IMG/VR virus record: IMGVR_UViG_3300034684_000116 | Coordinates: 1 to 42,252 of that record | Source of the DNA: a virus | Length of the DNA stretch: 42,252 bases | Reading direction: 5' to 3' (one strand) | Part shown: positions 1 through 5,742 of the stretch, piece after piece | Numbering within the stretch: position 1 is the first letter of the stretch | Layout: every line of letters starts with the position of its first letter | Translations under genes and position numbers: made by a program | The notes under the pieces: model-generated | Told to the model about the DNA's origin: nothing | What the model saw: the letters and a program-made list of their open reading frames with translations, nothing else | Database searches by the model: none

Positions 1-2
1 CA

Positions 3-371
3 TTGAGCAAGACTTTCGAGCAGGGTGCAGTGTATACAATAGAGGAAATGAAGGACTTATCGGGCATAATATTCTTGCCCAGCAACTTTGTTTATGAGGG
101 CAAAACACAAGGGAGGAGGGCTAAACATATATTCAGGAGTGTGAACGGAGGATACTTACTCACATTTACAGATATACAGCTTTATGGTTTTATATTTAGG
201 GAAGGAGGTGGTGACAATGCCGAAAGGTTACGAGAAGATGCGGGATTCTATCAAGAAAGATCTAATCAAAAAGGGAAAATCACCAGAAGCAGCAGACAAA
301 GAGGCGAAGCGGATCGCCGCAGCTACGTGGAACAAACATCATCCCAAGAATCCTGTTACCAGAAAACATAA
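3..371 (+). CDS. 3' part of helix-turn-helix gene (copy A, truncated by window edge)
   Basis: This is the partial homologue of the gene at 40366-40899; its 5' end lies outside the window. The readable part begins at the codons for LSKTFEQGAV and covers the C-terminal domain with the segment HIFRSVNGGYLLTFTD. Against copy B the codons up to about base 200 differ almost only synonymously (one Ile/Leu change), so this frame is under selection there. Past about base 217 it overlaps the small basic protein gene in another frame, and there the changes favour the other frame. The last ~50 residues are therefore probably a passenger tail. Function is unknown beyond the helix-turn-helix seen in copy B. 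Confidence 0.6.
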   Translation: MSKTFEQGAVYTIEEMKDLSGIIFLPSNFVYEGKTQGRRAKHIFRSVNGGYLLTFTDIQLYGFIFREGGGDNAERLREDAGFYQERSNQKGKITRSSRQRGEADRRSYVEQTSSQESCYQKT

Positions 372-381
372 GAGTAAGTAG
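217..381 (+). CDS. Small basic conserved phage protein (copy A)
   Basis: A 54-residue Lys/Arg-rich protein starting MPKGYEKMRDSIKKDL and ending around NKHHPKNPVT. The start is fixed by the strong site GGGAAGGAGGTGGTGACA just before ATG 217. Similar short basic proteins ending in a HPxNPVT-like motif are, from memory, common in phages and have no known function. In copy B (40769-40939) nearly every base change is synonymous in this frame while altering the overlapping frame, which is direct evidence that this one is translated and selected. It is the last gene of the rightward unit. Confidence 0.75.
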   Translation: MPKGYEKMRDSIKKDLIKKGKSPEAADKEAKRIAAATWNKHHPKNPVTRKHKSK

Positions 382-383
382 GC

Positions 384-411
384 AAGAGGCCGAGATTCCT
401 CGGCCTCTTTT
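384..411 (+). terminator. Rho-independent terminator between convergent genes (copy A)
   Basis: A perfect 11-bp stem (384-394 with 399-409), a 4-base loop ATTC and a following TTTT run form a classical terminator for rightward transcripts. It sits between the end of the rightward unit (381) and the end of the leftward lysis genes (414). Copy B has a hairpin at the same place with a different stem sequence. Confidence 0.85.
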
Positions 412-413
412 GC

Positions 414-506
414 TTATAGAGACAACAAAACAATTGCCATGACGATAATAAGTGCTGCTATGAAAATGATTTGTTTCTTTTTAAATGTTATCTTTTCATC
501 TGGCAT
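414..506 (-). CDS. Single-helix membrane peptide (copy A)
   Basis: A 30-residue peptide starting MPDEKITFKKKQ, followed by one hydrophobic segment (about residues 13-30, IIFIAALIIVMAIVLL). A strong ribosome site, GGAGGTGATGTGA, lies directly before ATG 506. Copy B encodes a 32-residue homologue at 41045-41143 with the same plan (charged head, KKKQ, then FIAALI-V-MAIV). Conservation of the frame across diverged copies supports a real gene. It is the last gene of the lysis block, so a role in membrane disruption is possible but only inferred. Confidence 0.7.
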   Translation of the reverse strand: MPDEKITFKKKQIIFIAALIIVMAIVLLSL

Positions 507-528
507 TCACATCACCTCCAATATAGGT

Positions 529-975
529 TTAATTGGATGCCAATATACCCAAACCAATACCTAACACAAATCCCCATGTTCCACCTTTAGCAAGTCCTTT
601 ATTATACGACTTGGATAATTCTTTGTTCATACTATCTTGTAATTGTCGTAAGTTGTCCTCCATGAGCAACACCTGACGTTCAAGTTCCATGTTAGCTTGG
701 TTGGCTTCAGTTAGGGCATCACGTAATTGCTGTTCAATTGTGACCATACGATATTTCATGGTCTTAAGTTCTTCATGTTCTGCCATAGCTCCAGTTAATA
801 CACTTCTACCCCAATCCCATGGAGCAGCGATCAATGGTTCGGTTACAGTATAACCTGGTAAGAGTTTTCTCCATTCTTCATTCCACTCGTTCGACCACGA
901 TGGTGGAGTAGTCATTAGCAGCATTAAGAAAATCATCATCAGAAACAGACTGTATTTCTTTAGCAAGCTCATCAC
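529..975 (-). CDS. Secreted/membrane protein, candidate outer spanin-like partner
   Basis: A 148-residue protein with an N-terminal signal-like hydrophobic stretch (about residues 6-22), a possible signal-peptidase site after PSWS, a coiled-coil-prone middle (about 65-125) and a C-terminal glycine-rich hydrophobic segment (WGFVLGIGLGILASN). Its 5' end overlaps the previous gene by 98 bases in another frame, an arrangement typical of Rz/Rz1 spanin genes. No lipobox cysteine follows the signal stretch, so it is not a classical outer-membrane lipoprotein spanin. In copy B the aligned start is a GTG at 41591, which favours GTG 975 here over the ATG at 972. Spanin function is an inference from position, overlap and topology. 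Confidence 0.65.
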   Translation of the reverse strand: MMSLLKKYSLFLMMIFLMLLMTTPPSWSNEWNEEWRKLLPGYTVTEPLIAAPWDWGRSVLTGAMAEHEELKTMKYRMVTIEQQLRDALTEANQANMELERQVLLMEDNLRQLQDSMNKELSKSYNKGLAKGGTWGFVLGIGLGILASN

Positions 976-1195
976 CTGCCTCTTTGGCTATGCGTGTTAT
1001 GTCTTTTATGTCTTGTGTTATCTTGTCAATTTTTTGTAATGCATCTTTACTTTCACGCAATGCTTCTTGTGTAGCCTTAATTGTTTCTTGGGCTTGCATT
1101 AGCATTTCTTGCGTAGAAACATGATTACGCCACACAAATATAAGACTTATTATAAGGACAATAGTTATAATAATCCACAGAGTCTTAGAGTTCAT
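878..1195 (-). CDS. Inner-membrane coiled-coil protein, candidate inner spanin (Rz-like)
   Basis: A 105-residue protein with an N-terminal membrane anchor (about residues 5-22, LWIIITIVLIISLIFVW) followed by an almost wholly helical, charged region (about 28-90) of coiled-coil character. That is the shape of an inner-membrane spanin. It starts at ATG 1195, overlapping the end of the holin-like gene by 4 bases, with GAAAAGAAGG upstream. Its 3' third overlaps the next gene in another frame. The copy B homologue (41485-41814) keeps topology and length but is far more diverged than its neighbours. No sequence motif proves the assignment. Confidence 0.6.
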   Translation of the reverse strand: MNSKTLWIIITIVLIISLIFVWRNHVSTQEMLMQAQETIKATQEALRESKDALQKIDKITQDIKDITRIAKEAGDELAKEIQSVSDDDFLNAANDYSTIVVERVE

Positions 1196-1425
1196 GAATT
1201 TACCTTCTTTTCAGTGGTAGTATCTATCTTGTGTTCATACGCTGATTTGCCGAAATACCCCACGATGATAGTACTACCTAACCATTTCAACAAATCGGCA
1301 GATCGTTCAGTTAGTGGGCAAAGTGTGGTAACGTCTAATACTATAAGGACACATGTAAATATAGTAAAGCACAGTGCTATAAGCTTTGTAAGGGGTAACT
1401 TTCTAATCCTATCATTTAATGGCAT
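1192..1425 (-). CDS. Holin-like membrane protein
   Basis: A 77-residue protein with two hydrophobic segments (about residues 11-31 and 47-63) separated by a short loop and followed by a charged tail, the plan of a small two-helix holin. It starts at ATG 1425 with AGGTGATTAAGA upstream, immediately after the coiled-coil gene. In copy B the protein is about 90 percent identical, much better conserved than the two spanin-like genes that follow. A holin would release the signal-less muramidase encoded upstream. The family could not be named. Confidence 0.6.
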   Translation of the reverse strand: MPLNDRIRKLPLTKLIALCFTIFTCVLIVLDVTTLCPLTERSADLLKWLGSTIIVGYFGKSAYEHKIDTTTEKKVNS

Positions 1426-1427
1426 TC

Positions 1428-1781
1428 TTAATCACCTAACATCTTTACAATTATAGTAGCAACCAAGCCTCCCACGCCCCCAGCAGCTGCAACCATGCCA
1501 GTAAGCCTTGAATTGCTCATGCTGACACGCCACAGCCGCTCTGGCACGTCGCGAAGCGTACCGAGCTCGCTTTCGACAGTGCGGATGCGCACTTCGTGAT
1601 TTTCAAGTTGTTTCTCATATCTCTTAAACTGGCACTCGCGCTCCGACATCTGAGTTTCTATCCTTGTTAGTCTATCATGAATATGATTAAACGATACTCT
1701 GTTTTCTTCGCTCAATTTTTGTACTTGTTTAGATAGATCTCTTAAGGTAGATTGTAGTATCTCAATATCAGAAAGCGTCAT
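1428..1781 (-). CDS. Coiled-coil protein with C-terminal membrane anchor (holin-associated, XhlA-like plan)
   Basis: A 117-residue protein whose first ~80 residues are heptad-like and charged, and whose last 25 residues form one hydrophobic helix (TGMVAAAGGVGGLVATIIV). This layout resembles hemolysin/XhlA-type proteins that act with holins, but no diagnostic motif is visible. ATG 1781 is preceded by AAAGGGGTGGTACG. It lies 13 bases after the muramidase gene and abuts the holin-like gene, so the four are probably one lysis operon. Copy B contains the same gene truncated by the window edge (42040-42252), nearly identical in the shared 70 residues. Confidence 0.6.
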   Translation of the reverse strand: MTLSDIEILQSTLRDLSKQVQKLSEENRVSFNHIHDRLTRIETQMSERECQFKRYEKQLENHEVRIRTVESELGTLRDVPERLWRVSMSNSRLTGMVAAAGGVGGLVATIIVKMLGD

Positions 1782-1794
1782 CGTACCACCCCTT

Positions 1795-2385
1795 TCAAAG
1801 TCCTGCCTGTTGTTTGAGTTTGGTTACTCTATTTACGATCCAACCCTTGAAGAATCTTTCCTGTGATTTGTTATTTGTGATGATGGATGTATAAAGTTCA
1901 ACTCTATTCATCAATACGTCAATGCACAAATAGCGAACCAACGAATTAGGTTGGAGCCACATATTGTGATCCATGCTGATTACGTCTTTAACTGCGGCAA
2001 GCGTCTTAGGCCCAATGGCTCCATCAATGGTTAAGCTTGAACCTGTCTTAAGTATTGAGTTTAGCGATTGTTGAAGCAACTTAACGGCAGTGCTTGGTCC
2101 ATGGTTAACAGCCATATCGAATATTATTAGATCAAGAGGGTCTGGCAAATTGTCCGCCTTGACAACATCCCAATAGCCCTTTTTGTAGATGGTCCTGGCA
2201 TGCTCTACCGTCAGCGTTTTCACCGTTACGTCCGCAGGCACCCAACCTTTCGCCTGGGCTGATCTGAGCGTGCCCTCAGTTACGCCCAGGTTCGTCTCGC
2301 CTCCCCTGTCGTTCGGGTCATTGCTGTAGCCGCCTTCGAAGTCTAAAACGATCCTGAACACGTCATCGAATCGTATTGTAATCAC
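1795..2385 (-). CDS. Endolysin: GH108-type N-acetylmuramidase with C-terminal peptidoglycan-binding domain
   Basis: A 196-residue protein expected to cut the glycan backbone of peptidoglycan at lysis. Residues 14-36 match the GH108 signature (LDFEGGYSNDPNDRGGETN), with Glu17 as the probable catalytic acid. Residues ~95-135 (LLQQSLNSILKTG, then DGAIGPKTLAAV) match the PG_binding_3 pattern. There is no signal peptide, so it needs the holin-like partners downstream. The start is GTG 2385, with GAGGAAGG upstream. It lies just after a remnant of a different lysin (2395-2451), which suggests the enzyme was swapped in. Confidence 0.88.
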   Translation of the reverse strand: MITIRFDDVFRIVLDFEGGYSNDPNDRGGETNLGVTEGTLRSAQAKGWVPADVTVKTLTVEHARTIYKKGYWDVVKADNLPDPLDLIIFDMAVNHGPSTAVKLLQQSLNSILKTGSSLTIDGAIGPKTLAAVKDVISMDHNMWLQPNSLVRYLCIDVLMNRVELYTSIITNNKSQERFFKGWIVNRVTKLKQQAGL

Positions 2386-2394
2386 CGTCCTTCC

Positions 2395-2451
2395 TCAATC
2401 GCCCCCGGGGTCATGCCCGCCGTGGCCGGGATCTATGAAGACCGTTTCCAT
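2395..2451 (-). pseudogene. Remnant of an N-acetylmuramoyl-L-alanine amidase N-terminus
   Basis: An 18-codon ORF reading METVFIDPGHGGHDPGGD then stop. The string VFIDPGHGGHDPG is the characteristic first strand and zinc-binding His region of the Amidase_3 family (usual start vvIDPGHGGxDpGa). A shift of one base near the end would read DPGAIEEGR, closer still to the family, before another stop. The rest of the amidase is missing and the GH108 gene follows within 10 bases. It overlaps the upstream short ORF (TAATG). It could also be kept as a translated leader for the muramidase gene. Confidence 0.6.
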
Positions 2452-2531
2452 TACCACACCACCGCTTCCAGCTCGGCTACAAGGGGAAGGCCGCCTCTAC
2501 TTGAGTGGGACATCAATAAAAGATCGCTCAT
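2451..2531 (-). CDS. Short ORF (26 residues) upstream of the lysin genes
   Basis: ATG 2531 with GGGTGGTG upstream opens a 26-residue frame (MSDLLLMSHSSRGG...EAVVW) whose stop overlaps the start of the amidase remnant as TAATG. I do not recognise it. It may be a real small gene, a relic of the lysis module that was replaced, or a translational coupler. Only ribosome site and spacing support it. Confidence 0.35.
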   Translation of the reverse strand: MSDLLLMSHSSRGGLPLVAELEAVVW

Positions 2532-2549
2532 ATTATTAACACCACCCTA

Positions 2550-4487
2550 TCAATAAATTGCATACAAGCTCCCCTTAAACACAATCGTTGTTTCCGGATT
2601 ACTGTAATTGGACGTGAAGGTTAATTTCAATTTATCACCATTGAACGCATCAACGTAGTAATTGCAATCCTCCGTCATTTTTACAACTCCAGGGGAGTTC
2701 ATTGTATAGGTAAATGTAGCCAATGTGATATTACCAGCATCATTCGTTATCGTAATGGTTGCAATGGTAGAGCTTCCATAAGCTGGATTTGATATTGGGT
2801 AGAATTCAAACCCGATAATCCTTGTAGGGGGGATTGTTAGTGTGAAGGTGGTGTCTTTTGGGCAGGCGGCAACGCATTCTGATTCTGACGAAAAACTTAT
2901 AGCGCGTCTTGTTTTTTGGAGCATAATTTTACTGCTATGATTTGAACGCTCAGACTTCAACGCACGGTACTGGCCGTCGGTGGCTGTACCGCAATTTGTA
3001 ATGATGAACAATGGCGATATCCCGATATTATTAGTAGCTCCTGTGATGGTGAAAGTGCTGCCTGTTACAAAAGATGAGGGGATGTCGCTGTTATCTACAA
3101 TAACCACTAATTCTGAAGTAGCTTTCGAACCATCTCCAGTGTAATTGAAGAGATATTTTTGCATGTTGTGGCAGTTTCTGATTACGATGCGTCCTTGACC
3201 AGTCCATGTAAACATGCGAGCTGTTATTGGGTCAGGGATGTTGTATCCACCCATTCCACAACCATCATAATATATATGCAGGTTAGCATCATGATTTATT
3301 TTTTCTACCATCAACGACCCGCCACGCATCTCAAATCTGGTGGCGTAGAAGATTACATTAGGGCGATTAGTCGGCCCAAACGAGTTTGGGTCAGCATCAA
3401 TGGGAACTTTGATAATTCTGCCAGTGTCCGTAGTTGGTATTACTGAGCCTTGAGACCACAGCACGGTAGCACCTTTAAGAAATTCAAACAATGTACCACT
3501 GAAAACCTCTGCTTCACACCCATAAAACCTCCAGTTTACAGATTGTGAATTATTGAATCTAAAAGCGGTACCACTGAAAGCGAGAAATTTGCAATTGATA
3601 AATGTGTTTTCTGAGGCATTAGCGGGACCTTCCACATTAAATATGTTAGTGAAACCTTCGAATCTGCACTCTGTAAATGAAAAATTTTGAGCAGTGCCTG
3701 TACTATAGTAGTACATAAAGTTTTTGTTTGTACGGTTGGCTAACGGAACTTCAAACCTTATACCATGAAATTGGATGAACCCAAACTTGTCGTTGTTATA
3801 GATGAGATAATCATCAGGTGTTGTATCTGGAGGATCATACGAAATCCAAGTCACACCATCTTTGCCACCACCGACAATCTTATAAGACGCTAACGTCAAA
3901 CCTTCAAACAACGTATTCGGTTTTGCTATTCGGTATATGCCCCTTGTTAAGCGAATCTCTGCAGAGGTCAAGCGTCGATATTGATCTGCAGGAGCCATAT
4001 AGTAAGCGAAAATCAATGCTGACTGAATTGCGTCTGTGTCGTCAGTCACCCCGTCTGCTTTAGCACCAAACCACTCTGGATAGACACAGTGAATTCTAGT
4101 GCTAGGCGCACCTCTAATATTCCCATCCCCTCCAAATATCTGCCAGGGACCTGCGCTTATGCCCCCCTCAATAGTCAGCCTGATCCCAGTTGCTGGAGAG
4201 AGTTTTCCATTACCTTTGAAAGATAGATTGATATTGGAAGGAATAGTTAAATTAGTTGCCGTGATAGGAATGTCATTATATATCGCAATAGACGTAGGGT
4301 CGCTTCCAGCACTAGCAACTAACGAGCGTAATGTTATTTCGTCTCCTGCACTCTGCTCAACAGCACCTAAATTACCACCATCTACGATATTGGCTACCAC
4401 TTTATCCGCATAAACCGTATTCCAGTTTTTTGCAGGTGTTCCAAGATCTGCGCCCTTATCAGTACGTGGTACTATATTCCTCGCCAT
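2550..4487 (-). CDS. Tail fibre/tailspike with pectate-lyase-type beta-helix domain
   Basis: A 645-residue receptor-binding protein. Residues 136-160 (VYPEWFGAKADGVTDDTDAI) are the standard entry to the Pectate_lyase_3/beta-helix fold of tailspikes. A long repeat-poor beta-rich region follows to about residue 500, then a beta-sandwich-like C-terminus. The first ~45 residues (RTDKGADLGTPAKNWNTVYAD) look like a virion-attachment segment found at fibre starts. Such folds bind and often cut host surface polysaccharide; no catalytic residues can be assigned by eye. ATG 4487 is preceded by AGGAGGTGGCCTAAA. Confidence 0.8.
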   Translation of the reverse strand: MARNIVPRTDKGADLGTPAKNWNTVYADKVVANIVDGGNLGAVEQSAGDEITLRSLVASAGSDPTSIAIYNDIPITATNLTIPSNINLSFKGNGKLSPATGIRLTIEGGISAGPWQIFGGDGNIRGAPSTRIHCVYPEWFGAKADGVTDDTDAIQSALIFAYYMAPADQYRRLTSAEIRLTRGIYRIAKPNTLFEGLTLASYKIVGGGKDGVTWISYDPPDTTPDDYLIYNNDKFGFIQFHGIRFEVPLANRTNKNFMYYYSTGTAQNFSFTECRFEGFTNIFNVEGPANASENTFINCKFLAFSGTAFRFNNSQSVNWRFYGCEAEVFSGTLFEFLKGATVLWSQGSVIPTTDTGRIIKVPIDADPNSFGPTNRPNVIFYATRFEMRGGSLMVEKINHDANLHIYYDGCGMGGYNIPDPITARMFTWTGQGRIVIRNCHNMQKYLFNYTGDGSKATSELVVIVDNSDIPSSFVTGSTFTITGATNNIGISPLFIITNCGTATDGQYRALKSERSNHSSKIMLQKTRRAISFSSESECVAACPKDTTFTLTIPPTRIIGFEFYPISNPAYGSSTIATITITNDAGNITLATFTYTMNSPGVVKMTEDCNYYVDAFNGDKLKLTFTSNYSNPETTIVFKGSLYAIY

Positions 4488-4488
4488 T

Positions 4489-5271
4489 TTAGGCCACCTC
4501 CTGAAGTGTTATGTCGCCATTCTCATCAAGCACAAAATACTCGCTTGTCAACGGAGTAATCATCGGCATAAGATCTCCGTTTTCGTCTACTTCAAAAAAA
4601 CCATCCGGGGCAACAGTTATTCGTGTCCACTCCGCCTCGTTGTCGATGCCGTTTATATTCGGAGCAGAAGTGATGTTCGTTCCGATGCACCTGTACGTGT
4701 GCCCATTTGTAAAAGCGACCACATCTGGGAAATTATATACAGTCCCACTATCCCACGCCGGTGCGGCAGCACCGAAGGCTTCAGCGGCAGACCCGGCAGC
4801 ATCCAAAGCCGCAGCCTCGGCGTTCGTTTCAGATCTGGCAGCTTTCGTCGCATGATGCAGGGCAGAGTATTTACCAGGTTCTACCTCATCATTCTCAGGG
4901 TTCTCGGCCCATTGCTGAGCCTTCAACACCTGTACGTATCCATTTTGCTCAGCTTTGGCAGCCCAATGAAGTGATGAGTATTTACCAGGTTCTACCTCAT
5001 CATTCTCAGGGTTCTCGGCCCATTGCCTAGCTTTTTCTACCCATTCAAGAGTTTCAGATAGATTGTTGAAATAAATTGCATCACTCCATGTTGTGCCATT
5101 ATCAGTGCTGAAGCTAAGATACTTGTCTGTTTCTACAGGGTCATTATGCCACGTTACACCATCAGCAGAATATTTAATCTTCATATGTGGAGCCGCAGCT
5201 CCCTGAGGCCCAGGTGAGTTCATCGGCCTTACAACCACTGCTTGTCTTAAATCTTCAAAAGGATTACTCAT
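4489..5271 (-). CDS. Tail-fibre-associated protein with WAE repeats and carbohydrate-binding-type module
   Basis: A 260-residue protein. Residues ~15-75 are beta-rich (YSADGVTWH, FSTDNGTTWSDA). Residues ~80-150 carry two 37-residue repeats of the phage-fibre type QWAENPENDEVEPGKYS. Residues ~172-215 (WDSGTVYNFPDVVAFTNGHTY) resemble a CBM5/12-like carbohydrate-binding module. It starts at ATG 5271 overlapping the previous stop (TAATG), with AAGGTGG upstream. It is probably part of the adsorption apparatus with the tailspike next door. The repeats are encoded by 51 identical bases. Confidence 0.65.
   Translation of the reverse strand: MSNPFEDLRQAVVVRPMNSPGPQGAAAPHMKIKYSADGVTWHNDPVETDKYLSFSTDNGTTWSDAIYFNNLSETLEWVEKARQWAENPENDEVEPGKYSSLHWAAKAEQNGYVQVLKAQQWAENPENDEVEPGKYSALHHATKAARSETNAEAAALDAAGSAAEAFGAAAPAWDSGTVYNFPDVVAFTNGHTYRCIGTNITSAPNINGIDNEAEWTRITVAPDGFFEVDENGDLMPMITPLTSEYFVLDENGDITLQEVA
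4865..5026. repeat. Two identical 51-bp direct repeats in the fibre gene
   Basis: Bases 4865-4915 and 4976-5026 are identical over 51 positions and lie 111 bases (37 codons) apart, so copy number can change in frame. They encode AENPENDEVEPGKYS-type repeat units. Identity at every base, including third positions, suggests a recent duplication or conversion. Confidence 0.9.
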
Positions 5272-5636
5272 TATGATCCCACCTTATCACATGTCACTAC
5301 TTTTACCTTGCCACAGATAATGGGATATGTTTGTCTTGGTCCCCCAAAATCAGGTGTAGTTAAACTCGCAACCCACACATAAGACCCTGCAAGAAAAGCA
5401 TTGGTTTGTGTTGGAGACAACTCTATTTTGATCATGCCATAATCTGTCAAGGTAATTTCGTTTCCTGTAGTCCACCGTGCTATTGTAGCTGTGGAATCAA
5501 AGTCCTCTAATATTTCAATGGCGAGATCATATCCAGTGAAATTAAAGGGCTGTCCATAAACTTCAAATAGGAATCTATAGTCCCACGAATAGCCCCTCAT
5601 TATTGGAGGTAGGTTTTCATGTGCAGGATAAAGCAT
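5271..5636 (-). CDS. Beta-rich tail protein, first gene of the adsorption block
   Basis: A 121-residue protein with alternating hydrophobic strands (FLFEVYGQPFNFTGYDLAIEI, SYVWVASLTTP), reminiscent of the Ig-like N-terminal domains of phage baseplate or upper-fibre proteins. I cannot name the family. It is the first gene after promoter 5714-5742 and is translationally linked to the following fibre gene. ATG 5636 has only a weak ribosome site (GTGGG), and a 15-codon leader ORF overlaps it. Confidence 0.55.
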   Translation of the reverse strand: MLYPAHENLPPIMRGYSWDYRFLFEVYGQPFNFTGYDLAIEILEDFDSTATIARWTTGNEITLTDYGMIKIELSPTQTNAFLAGSYVWVASLTTPDFGGPRQTYPIICGKVKVVTCDKVGS

Positions 5637-5664
5637 AGCTATATACCCACAAAAAACAAACCAT
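5617..5664 (-). CDS. Short leader ORF overlapping the next gene start
   Basis: ATG 5664 has GGAG six bases upstream and opens a 15-residue hydrophobic peptide (MVCFLWVYSYALSCT). Its stop lies 20 bases inside the following 121-residue gene, whose own ribosome site is weak. The layout suggests translational coupling. No homology is claimed. Confidence 0.35.
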   Translation of the reverse strand: MVCFLWVYSYALSCT

Positions 5665-5713
5665 CATATACTCCACACTCCTTTTGGCCTTCTCTCCTGG
5701 TGTGGTTCTGTTT

Positions 5714-5742
5714 ATTATAGTGCATTTTCAAATAATTGTCAA
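5714..5742 (-). promoter_or_regulatory. Consensus sigma-70 promoter for the tail-fibre/lysis block
   Basis: On the minus strand TTGACA (5737-5742), a 17-base spacer and TATAAT (5714-5719) match the bacterial consensus perfectly. The -35 box starts directly after the stop codon of the 2002-residue gene. It would give the fibre and lysis genes expression independent of the long head operon. It lacks the GGGCT that precedes the -10 box of the early promoters. Confidence 0.85.

Larger units (their letters stand above)
1..1637. repeat. Left copy (A) of a diverged terminal repeat
   Basis: This stretch is homologous, in the same orientation and gene order, to 40553-42252. Bases 1-127 are identical to 40553-40679; the first difference is at base 128. 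After that, single-base differences are mostly synonymous in the coding frames, two genes (529-1195) are strongly diverged, and the last 47 bases of the window match 1591-1637 exactly. The copies differ in length by about 60 bases, mainly around the terminator. Because they are not identical, this is not a simple direct terminal repeat. It may be a strain variant joined at the end of a circular assembly. Confidence 0.9.

Noticed and set aside
1-1637. Exact direct terminal repeat of a T7-type phage
   Set aside because: Only the first 127 bases are identical; the rest has many substitutions, length changes and a strongly diverged gene pair.
2550-5271. Diversity-generating retroelement at the tail fibre, as in phage BPP-1
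   Set aside because: No reverse transcriptase gene and no template/variable repeat pair are visible.
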